IMG/VR virus record: IMGVR_UViG_3300036851_000447
Span: 1-44,739 of that record
Length of the DNA: 44,739 bases
Strand: one strand, 5' to 3'
Origin: a virus
The notes under the pieces are model-generated. The model did no database searches and was not told the origin of the DNA. It worked only from the letters and a program-made list of their open reading frames with translations. Of the stretch, positions 15,930 through 26,420 are shown piece after piece (position 1 is the first letter of the stretch; each line of letters opens with the position of its first letter). The position numbers and the translations under genes were made by a program.

Positions 15930-16018
15930 GCATCGAGCGGAAGTCCCTGCTCTGGGTCCTGTGGTGGGAGTTGCGCCTCCATCGCTACAACGCCATCTGG
16001 CGAGAGGCGCACGAATGA
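15926..16018 (+). CDS. 30-aa micro-ORF between glycosyltransferases
   Basis: A frame from GTG 15926 (overlapping the upstream TGA) to a TGA that overlaps ATG 16015 of the next gene. It encodes 30 residues rich in Trp, Leu and Arg (WVLWWELRLHRY), perhaps a membrane-surface helix. Junctions at both ends copy the style of the certain genes, which favours translation. It may simply serve to couple translation between two glycosyltransferases. Confidence 0.35.
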   Translation: MSIERKSLLWVLWWELRLHRYNAIWREAHE

Positions 16019-16719
16019 TCCCTGCCCTCATCGTGCCGATCCTCAATCAGCCCGAGTTGCTGGTGAAGATGCTGGCGTCGATCAACCAGCCGGTTGAGCA
16101 GATCATCGTCATCGACAACGGTCGGGCCATTGGCGAAAGCCATCCGCCGCTCGTCGGCTGTGGGGTCGAGGCGACGACGGTTCATCTGCCGTGCAACCTC
16201 GGGGTCGCGGCGAGTTGGAACCTCGGGATCAAGCTCACTCCCCACGCGCCGTACTGGCTGATCGTCAACCATGACATCGAGTTCGGGCTCGGTGATCTCG
16301 CCCGGCTGGAGGAGCAGATCGACCCGCGCGAGGCGGGCGTCTGGCTGATCTTCGGGCTGGCGGCCTTCGCGATCACCCGCCACACGATCAACGCGGTGGG
16401 GTTCTTCGACGAGGGCATCCACCCGGCCTACAACGAGGACCTGGACTTCATGCGGCGGGTGGACCTGCTCGGCCTGCCGCGGCACGAGGTCGGCTTCACG
16501 GGCACGCACGTCGGCTCTGCGACGATCCATTCAGACCCGGTCCTGCGCGCGGCAAACGGGTTCACCCACGCCGCCAACGACCGCTATTACGAACGCAAGT
16601 GGGGCGGCCCCAAGCTCGGCGGCGAGACGTTCTCGACGCCGTTCAACCGGGGCGGCCACATGGGCGACTGGCGACTTGATCTGGAGACGCTGCGGGCGAA
16701 CGCCTGGCCGCGAAGGTAG
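16015..16719 (+). CDS. family 2 glycosyltransferase (rhamnosyl-type)
   Basis: A 234-residue GT2 protein. The start PALIVPILNQPELL, the strand IIVIDNG (30-36), NLGVAASWN (61-69) and the metal-binding NHDIEF (85-90) match the GT2 subgroup that includes rhamnosyl and O-antigen transferases. NEDLDF further on supplies the acceptor-side acidic residues. It begins in an ATGA overlap at 16015 and is the last gene before the first fibre group. It is a candidate to act on the fibres encoded next, or on host glycans. Confidence 0.85.
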   Translation: MIPALIVPILNQPELLVKMLASINQPVEQIIVIDNGRAIGESHPPLVGCGVEATTVHLPCNLGVAASWNLGIKLTPHAPYWLIVNHDIEFGLGDLARLEEQIDPREAGVWLIFGLAAFAITRHTINAVGFFDEGIHPAYNEDLDFMRRVDLLGLPRHEVGFTGTHVGSATIHSDPVLRAANGFTHAANDRYYERKWGGPKLGGETFSTPFNRGGHMGDWRLDLETLRANAWPRR

Positions 16720-16736
16720 TAGAAGGAGACCCGCAC

Positions 16737-17063
16737 ATGGTTGCTGCACTTCACTCGATCCCGGCCTCGGGCAGCATCGAGCACATCGTCACGGCCTGCG
16801 AGTTCACCGCGACCGGCGTCGCGTCGAACACGTCCACCGGCTACGACGACGACAACTATCCCGCGTCACCTGCGGTGGCGTACTACTTCAGCCTCGAAAA
16901 GAGCGGTTCGGACAGCCTCGTCTCGCCGGTTTTCGTGGCCTCCGCCGACGGCACCGCTGAGTGGCACGATGTCATTCCGCCGGCCGCCGGGACGTGGACG
17001 CTTCACCTCCGCAAGGTGGCCGACGACAGCAGCGCCGCGAACCTCTCGCTCGTCGTCTCCTGA
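16737..17063 (+). CDS. hypothetical beta-sandwich protein, 108 aa
   Basis: ATG 16737 follows a strong AAGGAGA site. The protein is Ser/Thr/Ala-rich with short strands and ends in WTLHLRKVADDSSAANLSLVVS, a pattern like small virion or fibre-associated beta sandwiches. No enzyme motif. It starts the group of structural genes leading to the first collagen-like fibre, so a fibre-base or decoration role is plausible. Confidence 0.6.
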   Translation: MVAALHSIPASGSIEHIVTACEFTATGVASNTSTGYDDDNYPASPAVAYYFSLEKSGSDSLVSPVFVASADGTAEWHDVIPPAAGTWTLHLRKVADDSSAANLSLVVS

Positions 17064-17237
17064 ATGATCGGGGTGACGGGTCAACTCGGTCTTGGCGCGC
17101 TCGGCGCCTTCGAGCTTGGCGCCGTCACCTCCAGTCAGGTCTTCGTCCCGCATCGTCGCCGAATTCGCGCGGTGATCTCGGCGAGGATCATTCGTGCGAC
17201 GATCTCGGCCAGTAGGGTCCGCGCGGAGGTGACATGA
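17064..17237 (+). CDS. 57-aa basic small protein
   Basis: Starts at ATG 17064 immediately after the previous stop and ends in an ATGA overlap with the gene at 17234. The first half is Gly/Leu/Ala-rich (QLGLGALGAFELGAV) and the second half strongly basic (PHRRRIRAVISARIIRATIS). The exact fit between two genes supports it. It could be a small membrane- or nucleic-acid-binding virion peptide. Not a recognised family. Confidence 0.5.
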   Translation: MIGVTGQLGLGALGAFELGAVTSSQVFVPHRRRIRAVISARIIRATISASRVRAEVT

Positions 17238-17545
17238 GCGATCTCACGTTCGTCTCCTCCGACGATGCCCCGTCCGTCTTCGCCACCCTGGCCGACGACG
17301 ACGGGGTTCCTGATCTGTCCGGCGCGGCGGTCCGGTTCCAGATGCGGCTGGCGTCCGACCGGCGCTATGCCGTGGACGCCGCGGCCGTCATCGTCGATGA
17401 GACGACGGGCGAGGTCCGCTACGACTGGCAGCCGGGCGACCTCGCCACTCCGGGTGAGTACGTCGCCCGCTGGCGGATCACGTTCGGCGATGGCTCGGTG
17501 GAGCACACCGACCCGGCCAACACCCTGACCGTGGCCGTCCAGTGA
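17234..17545 (+). CDS. BppU-like baseplate/fibre N-terminal domain protein
   Basis: A 103-residue protein whose strand order ([12 protein letters not shown], then [12 protein letters not shown], then [14 protein letters not shown], then TLTVAVQ) resembles the N-terminal domain of phage baseplate upper proteins, an Ig-like sandwich that fixes receptor-binding fibres to the tail. It sits directly before the large collagen-like fibre, with a GTGA overlap, which fits an adaptor that anchors that fibre. Confidence 0.65.
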   Translation: MSDLTFVSSDDAPSVFATLADDDGVPDLSGAAVRFQMRLASDRRYAVDAAAVIVDETTGEVRYDWQPGDLATPGEYVARWRITFGDGSVEHTDPANTLTVAVQ

Positions 17546-19959
17546 CGGAGGCGTACGTCAACGGAGCCCAGACGCGCCTGAACGGGGCGATCGACGATAC
17601 CGAGACGGCGATCTCGGTCCTCTCTGCTGCGGCACTCCCGGCCGACACCGCGGCGACGTTCCGCTGCCTGATCTGCCAGATCACGGCTGGCGTCGTCTCC
17701 AACGAGGAACTTGTCACCGTCACGAGCCGATCCGGCACGACCCTGACGGTCATCCGGGCGAGCGAGCCCTATGGCGGCGTGCAGGCCGCGGTCAGCCATG
17801 CCGACGGCGAGTTCGTCACCGTCGTCCTGACTGAGGCATCGCTGGCCCTGATCGGTGGCGCCACCGGGGCGACCGGCCCGTCCGGTTCGACTGGCCCCAC
17901 GGGGCCGTCGGGTGCCGACGGCAGGACCATCCTCAACGGCTTCGGTGCGCCGGATTCCTCACTGGGCGAGGACGACGACTTCTACATCGACCTCGATGCC
18001 AACGACATCTACGGGCCGAAGTCGGGCGCCTCGTGGGGCTCGCCCGCCTCGTACGTCGGACCTCCCGGCAACGAGGGCGCGACCGGTCCGCAGGGTCCCG
18101 TCGGGCCATCCGTGCTCAACTTCCTCGGCGACTGGGACTCGGGCACCGCCTACGTCCAGAACGACTGGGTCGTCTTCGGCTCGGACAGTTACGTCGCGCT
18201 CGGCAGCAGCACCAACCAGCAGCCCGATGTCAGCCCTTCGGACTGGGCCATCCTCAACATCAGCGGGCCGGCCGGTCCGACCGGTGCGCAGGGCGATCCG
18301 GGCGACCCCGGTGATCCGGGCGCTCCCGGCATCGACGGCGCCGATGGGGCAACGGGGGCCACCGGGCCGACCGGTGCGACAGGTGCGACGGGATCGAGCA
18401 TCACCGGGGCAACCGGCACGGCGGGTTCGGCTGGTTCGGCTGGCGCCACAGGAGCCACAGGTCCGCAGGGCATCCAGGGTGTCACGGGTGCGCAGGGCCA
18501 GCAGGGCGATGTCGGCCCGGCCATCCTGACCTTTCAGGGCGACTGGGGCTCTGGCACGACGTACGACGCGAACGACTGGGTGTCCTTCGGCGGGACAGGT
18601 TACTGGTCCCTAGTCGGCAGCAATACGAACCATCAGCCGGACACGAGTCCGTCGTTCTGGTCCCTTCTCACGATCTCGGGGCCGCAGGGCCCGCAGGGTA
18701 TTCAGGGCCCGCAGGGTGCCGTCGGCTCGACCGGCCCGCAGGGCACCGCGGGAACGGCCGGTGCCACGGGCGCCACAGGCGCCACCGGGGCGACGGGATC
18801 AGGATCGACCGGCGCGACAGGTCCGACAGGAGATGCTGGTGCGGCGGGTCCTTCCGGCGCAGGTGCCCTGACCGGACGCCTGGCCGCGGCGATGACCCTG
18901 TCGGCAACGACAATGTCGATCACGGTGAACGGCGAGTGGCCCACGATCCCGACCGACCTCGCCAGCTTCAACGTCCTGATCGACAACGAACTCATCACCG
19001 TACAGGCGACGAGCGGCACAGGCTCGACGAAGACGTATTCCTCTCTCCTGCGAGGGCGCTTCGGTACCTCGGCCACGGCCCACAACAAGAACGCCGTAGT
19101 CTCCCTTCGAGCCCTGATCGGGCCGACCGGCCCGCAGGGTGCAACCGGTACGGCAGGATCAGCTGGGGCAACCGGCGCCACGGGATCGGTGGGTGCTACC
19201 GGCTCCGCAGGTGTCACAGGCCCAACGGGCGCGACAGGGAGTGGTGCCACCGGGGCGACAGGGGCCACCGGTGCAACGGGTTCGGTCGGCGCCACGGGCG
19301 GCGCCGGGGCGACTGGTGCGACGGGCGCAAGCGGCTCGTCAGTCGCGTTCCTTGACTCACCCGCCCTGAACCCCACGATTGGCGACGAGTACGACGGGGC
19401 CTCGCTCAATGCTCGCTGGACCAGGATGAGCGGAAGCTACGTCATCACCTCGGGCGATGAGGTTTATCAGGCGGGCAACGGGTCGTTCCTTCGCATCGCG
19501 CTCACTACTCCGGTCGGTGGCTCGGTCTCGAAAGGGTATTACCAGGATGGTCTGACCCTTCCGACGGACTGGGAGATCGTGGCTGACCATGTCGTGTGGA
19601 ACAACTTTGACACGATGATGATCGGGCCCGGTGCCGCTGCGGGGGCGGCGGACGGAATAGCTGTCGTCATGTGGGCCGGTGCGCTTCGCCTGATCGGTGT
19701 GCAACCGAGTGCTGGTTATGGGGGCATCATCGCCAGTGGGGTCTCAGTTGCTAGGCCGCCCGCTGGAACCCGTGTCTGGATGCGTCTTCGCAAGGCCGGG
19801 TCCTCATACTTCGGTGCTTATTCGCTCGATGGGATCAACTGGAGCCCCGAAGTCTCGACCCCAACCGGCGGCGGCGTCTGCACGCGCGTCTACAACGGCT
19901 GCTACTACATGAACAGCACGGACAATGCGATGGCCCTTGATCGCTTCAATCTTGTCTAA
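17542..19959 (+). CDS. collagen-like tail fibre with CBM5/12-like repeats and C-terminal lectin-like domain
   Basis: An 805-residue fibre. An N-terminal domain (1-105) is followed by Gly-X-Y segments at about residues 106-126, 243-325, 380-440 and 526-600, mostly GAT and GPT triplets. Two related 47-residue modules (194-240, 331-377) contain [27 protein letters not shown] and a final Trp, as in chitin-binding CBM5/12 modules. The last 200 residues form a Gly/Trp/Tyr-rich jelly-roll-like domain ([19 protein letters not shown]) of the lectin type. It probably trimerises as a collagen helix and binds host polysaccharide. Start GTG 17542. Sequence near 19380-19900 looks less GC-rich, hinting at domain exchange. 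Confidence 0.85.
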   Translation: MTEAYVNGAQTRLNGAIDDTETAISVLSAAALPADTAATFRCLICQITAGVVSNEELVTVTSRSGTTLTVIRASEPYGGVQAAVSHADGEFVTVVLTEASLALIGGATGATGPSGSTGPTGPSGADGRTILNGFGAPDSSLGEDDDFYIDLDANDIYGPKSGASWGSPASYVGPPGNEGATGPQGPVGPSVLNFLGDWDSGTAYVQNDWVVFGSDSYVALGSSTNQQPDVSPSDWAILNISGPAGPTGAQGDPGDPGDPGAPGIDGADGATGATGPTGATGATGSSITGATGTAGSAGSAGATGATGPQGIQGVTGAQGQQGDVGPAILTFQGDWGSGTTYDANDWVSFGGTGYWSLVGSNTNHQPDTSPSFWSLLTISGPQGPQGIQGPQGAVGSTGPQGTAGTAGATGATGATGATGSGSTGATGPTGDAGAAGPSGAGALTGRLAAAMTLSATTMSITVNGEWPTIPTDLASFNVLIDNELITVQATSGTGSTKTYSSLLRGRFGTSATAHNKNAVVSLRALIGPTGPQGATGTAGSAGATGATGSVGATGSAGVTGPTGATGSGATGATGATGATGSVGATGGAGATGATGASGSSVAFLDSPALNPTIGDEYDGASLNARWTRMSGSYVITSGDEVYQAGNGSFLRIALTTPVGGSVSKGYYQDGLTLPTDWEIVADHVVWNNFDTMMIGPGAAAGAADGIAVVMWAGALRLIGVQPSAGYGGIIASGVSVARPPAGTRVWMRLRKAGSSYFGAYSLDGINWSPEVSTPTGGGVCTRVYNGCYYMNSTDNAMALDRFNLV
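17857..19341 (+). repeat. collagen-type Gly-X-Y coding repeats, fibre 1 (interrupted)
   Basis: Four blocks of degenerate 9-base repeats coding for Gly-Ala-Thr, Gly-Pro-Thr, Gly-Ser-Ala and Gly-Pro-Gln triplets are interrupted by the CBM-like and linker domains. Thr or Gln dominates the Y position. Codon choice is varied (GGC, GGG, GGT, GGA; ACC, ACG, ACA), which keeps protein repeats while limiting exact DNA repeats. Confidence 0.8.
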
Positions 19960-19969
19960 GGTGTCTCCC

Positions 19970-21001
19970 GTGGCTCAGTTCGGCGTCGTCGCCATTGTCA
20001 AGGACGAGGAAGACAGCGTCGGGCGAATGCTGGCCTCGGTCGGCGAATGCCCGACGACGATCGTCGATACCGGCAGCACCGACGGGACGATCGAGCGCCT
20101 AGCCGAGATGGGAGTCATCGCGCACGAGGTCCCGTTCGTCAACTTCGGACAGGCGAGGAGCGCGGCGTTCTCACTGGCCCGCGGGTCTGCCGACTGGCTG
20201 CTCGCGCTCGATGCGGACATGACGGTCGAGATCGACCCTGACTTCGAGCCCGATCCGGCGGTCGATGCCTACATGCTCCGCCTCGGCTCGGACGACTTCA
20301 GCTACCGCCTGCCGCTCCTGCTCCGAGGCGATCTCCAGTGGCAGAGCATCGGTGCCTGCCACGAGTACACGGCCCTCCCCGACCGGGCCTACGTCAGCCG
20401 GCCGACCGACAAGGTACGGATCACGAACCACGGCAACAGCCGGTGGAGCAGGGAGAAGTCGCTCTGGCAACTCGGGCTCCTCGAAGCCGAGCTGGCTGAG
20501 CAGCCGACCAATGCCCGGACGGTCTTCTACCTCGCCAACACGCTCTGGGACCTCGGCCGGACCGCTGAGGCGCTGGCGATGTACCGGCGCCGCAACGAGA
20601 TGTCGGGCTGGGTCGAGGAGACCTTCTACAGTCGCTATCGGTTCGCCCTCTGTCAGCCGACATGGCCCGCCCGGATGCTGGCCCTGATCGACGCATGGGA
20701 GTACCGGCCGGGGCGACTGGAGCCAGCTCACGAGCTGGCCCGCGAGTTCAACCTCCGCGGCCAGCACCACAGCGCCTATCGTTTCGCGTCCCTGCCGGTT
20801 GTCGAGCCACCCGACAACCTGTTCGTCCACCGTGGCGTGTACGAATGGGGCATGGACTTCGAGCGCTCGATCAGCGCGTGGTGGCTCGGCAAGTGGGACG
20901 AATTCGACGCCCTGACGGAACGCCTGCTCGACAATCCTCGCTTGCCGGGCAACATCCGCGAAGCCGTCATTCGGAATCGGGAGTGCGAGCGCGCCGCCTG
21001 A
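19970..21001 (+). CDS. family 2 glycosyltransferase with helical-repeat tail (SunS-like)
   Basis: A 343-residue protein. The GT2 core has VDTGSTDGT (32-40), a hallmark of the SunS-like/TPR-linked group, and LALDADM (78-84) for the metal. From about residue 165 onward helix pairs with TPR-like spacing (TVFYLANTLWDLGRTAEALAMYRRR) follow. In this group the helical part often recognises a protein acceptor, and SunS itself glycosylates a peptide. Position between two collagen-like fibres makes the fibres plausible acceptors (inference). GTG 19970 is preceded by TAAGGTG; GTG 19961 is an in-frame alternative. Confidence 0.85.
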   Translation: MAQFGVVAIVKDEEDSVGRMLASVGECPTTIVDTGSTDGTIERLAEMGVIAHEVPFVNFGQARSAAFSLARGSADWLLALDADMTVEIDPDFEPDPAVDAYMLRLGSDDFSYRLPLLLRGDLQWQSIGACHEYTALPDRAYVSRPTDKVRITNHGNSRWSREKSLWQLGLLEAELAEQPTNARTVFYLANTLWDLGRTAEALAMYRRRNEMSGWVEETFYSRYRFALCQPTWPARMLALIDAWEYRPGRLEPAHELAREFNLRGQHHSAYRFASLPVVEPPDNLFVHRGVYEWGMDFERSISAWWLGKWDEFDALTERLLDNPRLPGNIREAVIRNRECERAA

Positions 21002-22423
<1,422 letters not shown>

Positions 22424-22442
22424 CAGACAGGGAGAGGGAACC

Positions 22443-23684
22443 TTGCCTCGACTACTCGTCATCGGGGATGCAGGCGTGCATTCCGGCTTCGGGACCGTCG
22501 TTCACCAGATCGGCGAACGGCTTGTCAGCCAGCATGGCTGGGACGTGCATGTCATCGCGGCGAACTTCCGCGGCGATCACGTTGACACGAACCTGAAGCT
22601 GTACGTCGCCAACCTCCTCCAGCCATACGACATCCACGGCCTCAGCCGGTATGTCGAACTGCTCGGCAAGCTCGTGCCGGACGCGATCCTGTTCGTGAAC
22701 GACCCATCGGTCGTGCTCAACAGCCTGTTCCGCAATGCGTGGGACAGCGACCGCATCCTCCTCAACGGCGTCAGGATCGGGGAGAACCTGTACCGGCCGC
22801 CGATCCTCGCCTACATGCCGATCGACGGCTACAACTCGCCGCGGTCGTGGGACGCAATGGTCCCGCGGGTGAAGCGGATCGCGATGAGCCACCACGGCCA
22901 GACCGCCATGCCGGAGGCCCCGGTGATCTGGCACGGGGTTGACAACACCGTATTCAAGCCTCGTAACAGGAAGGCTTCCAAGAAGGCTCTCGGTTTCGAT
23001 CCCGACAAGTTCCTCGTCCTGCGGGTGGACAAGAACTTCCACCGGAAGGACTATCCGGCGACGTGGAAGGCGCTCCGGCCGGTGCTTCGCAAGTACCCCC
23101 GGATCGCGGTCCATTTCCACTGCCAGCCCGAGACGCCGCAGGGCCACAACCTGCACGCGGTCATGTGGAACGACGAGGACATCCGCGGCCGGGTGACATT
23201 CAGCCCGATGATGGACGGCTGGCACGGCTGGGGACTGGAGGAGATCGCGACGCTCTACTCGGCTGCCGACCTGTTCGTCAGCACGAGCCAAGGGGAAGGC
23301 TTCGGCCTGACCCTGCTGGAAAGCCTCGCGAGCGGCACGCCGGTCATCGCCGGCGACCACAGCTCGATCACCGAGGTCGTTGGCCCCGGCGGCGTGCTCA
23401 TTCCACCCGTGGGGCTCATCTCGAACCCGATGGGCCAGGAGCAGTGCCTCCCCGACATCGCTCGCTTCAGCCGCGAGATCGAGCATCTGTATCAGGCAGG
23501 CGGCGTCCGTCGCAAGCTCGCCGAGGCGGGTGTCGAGCACGCCCAGAAGTTCAGTTGGGACGTGGCCGCCAAGATGTTCAACGACCACCTGCTCGCCGAG
23601 ATCGCGAAGGGAGGGGCCGATGCCGTATCAGACAACGGCGGACCTCCCGGCGGCGATCCGGTCGAAGTACGGGCCGCGGTGTAG
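22443..23684 (+). CDS. GT-B family glycosyltransferase (GT4-like)
   Basis: A 413-residue two-domain glycosyltransferase. The N-terminal Rossmann domain has GDAGVHSGFGTVV (8-20). The C-terminal donor domain shows VLRVDKNFHRKDYP, then ADLFVSTSQGEGFGLTLLES with the EX7E pair (Glu285, Glu293), then ASGTPVIAG. A sugar nucleotide is the likely donor. The start is TTG 22443 after a GAGAGGGAA site; no ATG or GTG fits as well. The last about 22 residues are Gly/Pro-rich and are encoded in a region that overlaps the next gene by 65 bases, so this C-terminal tail is probably an add-on. Confidence 0.88.
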   Translation: MPRLLVIGDAGVHSGFGTVVHQIGERLVSQHGWDVHVIAANFRGDHVDTNLKLYVANLLQPYDIHGLSRYVELLGKLVPDAILFVNDPSVVLNSLFRNAWDSDRILLNGVRIGENLYRPPILAYMPIDGYNSPRSWDAMVPRVKRIAMSHHGQTAMPEAPVIWHGVDNTVFKPRNRKASKKALGFDPDKFLVLRVDKNFHRKDYPATWKALRPVLRKYPRIAVHFHCQPETPQGHNLHAVMWNDEDIRGRVTFSPMMDGWHGWGLEEIATLYSAADLFVSTSQGEGFGLTLLESLASGTPVIAGDHSSITEVVGPGGVLIPPVGLISNPMGQEQCLPDIARFSREIEHLYQAGGVRRKLAEAGVEHAQKFSWDVAAKMFNDHLLAEIAKGGADAVSDNGGPPGGDPVEVRAAV

Positions 23685-25005
23685 CCGAGCCTTCCTCCAC
23701 GCCTTCAACAGCGTCTATGACAAGAGCGGCGAGTCACGCGCCTTTGCCGCCGGCCATTCCGCAGCCCAACGCTGCCAGCAGTCTCGAAAGGAGACAGGCA
23801 TGGACATCGCGCCGCTGGCAGCCGGGAAGCTGCCGCGACTCACCCCCGGAGAGTTCCGGTTCACGACCAAGGCCATCGTGCCCGAGCAGTCGCCCGAGGG
23901 GCGCCGCCGGTTCCGCACGATCGCCTCATCGACCGTCCTCGATATCCGCGGCGACGAGATCAAGCTGTCGGCCCTCCAAGACATGGAGGCGGCCTTCAAG
24001 CGGGGCGTCACCATCTTTATGAACCACAAGTACGACGCGCCGGATTCCGGGTTCGGCATGTCGGACTGGGCGGAGATCAGGGACTCGGGCGTCCGTGACT
24101 CGAAGTCCGGCCTTCCCATCTACGACCTCCACGTGGCGGGCTTCGTGGACGAGAGCAATCCCAAGGCGATCCAGTTGTCCGACTCGATGGCCGGCGGGAT
24201 GCGCTGGGGGACCTCGGTCGGGGCCATCGTCAAGAAGCACGTTCGCAATGCAGTTGGCGGCATGGACATCGAGCATGTCGATCTGAAGGAAGGAAGTATC
24301 GTGGGCATCCCGATCAACCAGCGCTCGTGGGTCCAGAAGGCGGCCAATGCCGCAGCCAGTCTCGAAGACGCAGCCGCGGTCGGCCTGCTCGACGACGAAT
24401 CCGACGATGAGCCGGAGACGACGCCCGAGCCTGCCCCTGCGGCAGCGGCGGAGACCATCACCGCGGGCGTCGAGACGGGGATGATCGACCCCACGAACAG
24501 CACGATCTCAACCACGACGCCGGAAACCCCGGCCGTCGAAAACGACAAGCCAGCCGAGCCGGAGACCGATATCCCGGTCGGCGACGCAACCAGCGATCCA
24601 TCGTCGGATGGTCAGAAAGCTGAAGGGGCGACCCCTGAACCCGCCAAGGGTCAGGAAGCCGAAGGAGCGACCCCTGAGACAGCATCCGATGACAAGGCGG
24701 CCGACACCGAGCCGGAAACGGACAAGGGTGTCGCCGCGGCCGACGTGAGCAAGCTGCTCATTCAGGTCCGGGGCCTGGTCGAGGAGATCGGCGCACTCCG
24801 CACGGAGAACGTCCGTCTCACCGACGAGATCACGACCCTGAAGGCAGTCCACACCGAGGCCGAGGCCATCAAGGACACCGTCGAGAAGATCATGGGCCTG
24901 CCCCTCCAGCGCAAGGCTGTGGACATGCTCGGAGCACTTCCCGAACGGTTCCCCCAGATGGACCCCGCCGTCATCAAGGCCATCCAGCGAATCCAGGAGA
25001 AATAG
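23620..25005 (+). CDS. ChaB-prohead protease-scaffold fusion
   Basis: A 461-residue protein with three parts. Residues 1-55 (PYQTTADLP to AFAAGHSAAQRC) match the small ChaB domain. Residues 75-245 are an HK97-type prohead protease with His136 in IFMNHKY and Ser199 in WGTSVGA. Residues 250-375 are an acidic Pro/Glu linker, and residues 375-450 a coiled coil (RGLVEEIGALRTENVRL) like a scaffold. It should guide procapsid assembly and then cleave itself and the capsid delta domain. ATG 23620 follows a GGGAGGGG site. A second ATG at 23800 also has an AAAGGAG site, so a shorter protease without ChaB may also be made. Confidence 0.85.
   Translation: MPYQTTADLPAAIRSKYGPRCSRAFLHAFNSVYDKSGESRAFAAGHSAAQRCQQSRKETGMDIAPLAAGKLPRLTPGEFRFTTKAIVPEQSPEGRRRFRTIASSTVLDIRGDEIKLSALQDMEAAFKRGVTIFMNHKYDAPDSGFGMSDWAEIRDSGVRDSKSGLPIYDLHVAGFVDESNPKAIQLSDSMAGGMRWGTSVGAIVKKHVRNAVGGMDIEHVDLKEGSIVGIPINQRSWVQKAANAAASLEDAAAVGLLDDESDDEPETTPEPAPAAAAETITAGVETGMIDPTNSTISTTTPETPAVENDKPAEPETDIPVGDATSDPSSDGQKAEGATPEPAKGQEAEGATPETASDDKAADTEPETDKGVAAADVSKLLIQVRGLVEEIGALRTENVRLTDEITTLKAVHTEAEAIKDTVEKIMGLPLQRKAVDMLGALPERFPQMDPAVIKAIQRIQEK
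23787..23802 (+). promoter_or_regulatory. internal ribosome-binding site and start within protease gene
   Basis: AAAGGAG at 23787-23793 lies six bases before an in-frame ATG at 23800. Initiation here would give a 401-residue protein that begins MDIAPL at the protease domain and lacks the ChaB part. The site is as strong as that of the first start at 23620. Confidence 0.55.
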
Positions 25006-26306
25006 TGGGCGAGAACTTCGACATCCAGAACGTCCTGCGGACTCTCGACGAGTTCGGCAGCACGTTCAAGGCAGCGGGCGAAAACCCGCGCCCGGCCGAA
25101 CTCGCGGGAGTCGGCGACGGTCTCGGCACGCAGCCGGGGCTGGCGCATCTCCTCAGCGAGACCGACCGGCTCTATCTCCAGCGCGGTCTGATGCAGCTCA
25201 ACAACCAAGAGCTGGTCGGCCTGTTCGCGCGTCAGTTGAACGCTGGCGCCGGCAAGGGCGTCCCGATCGCGCAGGCGTGGTCCTACCAGACGATGGAGGC
25301 GATGGGGCAGGACCCGATCATCTCCAAGGCGCTCGACACCTCGGGTGGCGCGGCGCTCCAGAGGCAGGACCTCGAACCGATCCTCTATCCCATCTTCGTG
25401 CGGGCGTTCCCGGCGTTCGATCGGCTTCGCAAGATTCCGTCGAACGGCGTCGTCCACACGTGGAACCAGATCACCGACTACGGTGATGCGCAGTTCATGG
25501 CGGAACTCGGCACGGTCACGGACGACACGGCGACGTACGTCCGCCAGACCACGAACATCGCGCAGCTCGGCACCCGCCGGGGCGTGACGTTCAAGGAGCA
25601 GCTTGCTGTTCCTGCCGGCGGCATGAACTGGAACCCCGGCCAGATCGAAATCCAGCAGGGCCTCACCGCGATGGCCCACAAGCTCCAGAAGACGATCTTC
25701 CAGGGCCAGGCGTCGAACTCGGGCGGCACGGCGTCGAACGAGCTTGGCCTGTACGACCCCAACGGGTTCACGGGTCTCCGCTCGATCCTGAACACCGCCG
25801 ACGCGGTGAACAGCCAACCGTACCTCACCTCGAACCCGGACCAGATGGTCTCGGCAATCGGCGAGGCGGTCATCCCGATCACCGACAACATCGGCATCCC
25901 ACCGACGATCATCTTCGCTCGGGCGACCGAGGTCCAGAAGTTCGCGGATCAGGAGCGGACGCTCCAGCGGTTCGTGGACCGGACGGAAGTCGTGCCCGGC
26001 GTCATGGTCCCATCGGTGGCGACCTCGGTCGGCATCCTGCCGATCCTGTCGGTGCCCGGCGACTCGATCGGCACCTACACGGCGACCTCGACCTTCGACG
26101 GCAACACCGTGGCCGACACCTACGTCATCAACGAGCAGACGATCGCTCTGCCGTACCTCGGTTCGCCGGGGCCGTCGATCATCGAAATCCCGCCGGGCGT
26201 GTCGGGCCAGCTCACGCGGCTCTACATCGTCTGGGCGCTGATGGGCCTCGCGGTCGAGGTCCTTCCGGCGAACAACAAGATTCGCAACGACCTCGGAACG
26301 TCCTAG
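25005..26306 (+). CDS. major capsid protein (HK97 fold)
   Basis: A 433-residue capsid protein directly downstream of the protease, starting at GTG 25005 after an AGGAGA site and overlapping the previous TAG by one base. Residues 1-100 are helical and Gln/Asn-rich, suited to a cleavable N-terminal arm. Beyond that the sequence follows the HK97-like order of E-loop, long spine helix (IQQGLTAMAHKLQKTIFQG, about 212-230) and P/A-domain strands (VIPITDNIGIPPTIIFA; RLYIVWALMGLAVEVL near the end). The protein forms the icosahedral shell. Identification rests on position, size and these patterns. Confidence 0.85.
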   Translation: MGENFDIQNVLRTLDEFGSTFKAAGENPRPAELAGVGDGLGTQPGLAHLLSETDRLYLQRGLMQLNNQELVGLFARQLNAGAGKGVPIAQAWSYQTMEAMGQDPIISKALDTSGGAALQRQDLEPILYPIFVRAFPAFDRLRKIPSNGVVHTWNQITDYGDAQFMAELGTVTDDTATYVRQTTNIAQLGTRRGVTFKEQLAVPAGGMNWNPGQIEIQQGLTAMAHKLQKTIFQGQASNSGGTASNELGLYDPNGFTGLRSILNTADAVNSQPYLTSNPDQMVSAIGEAVIPITDNIGIPPTIIFARATEVQKFADQERTLQRFVDRTEVVPGVMVPSVATSVGILPILSVPGDSIGTYTATSTFDGNTVADTYVINEQTIALPYLGSPGPSIIEIPPGVSGQLTRLYIVWALMGLAVEVLPANNKIRNDLGTS

Positions 26307-26358
26307 GCCAGCGAACCTCGTTAGTCCCAGCGGGCTAGGTCAGTAGCTCGCATTCAGG

Positions 26359-26417
26359 GATGGGGAGTCGCCGTTGTGGCACCGTTCCCTCCGGCTGCCT
26401 TATGGCGGCTCCCCATC
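26359..26417. terminator. stem-loop between convergent capsid and minus-strand genes
   Basis: GATGGGGAGTCGCC (26359-26372) pairs with GGCGGCTCCCCATC (26404-26417) over 14 positions with one G-T pair, around a 31-base loop. It lies between the stop of the capsid gene (26306) and the stop of the minus-strand gene (26421), where a bidirectional terminator is expected. No long T-tract follows on either strand, so function as an intrinsic terminator is unproven. Confidence 0.55.
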
Positions 26418-26420
26418 TCC

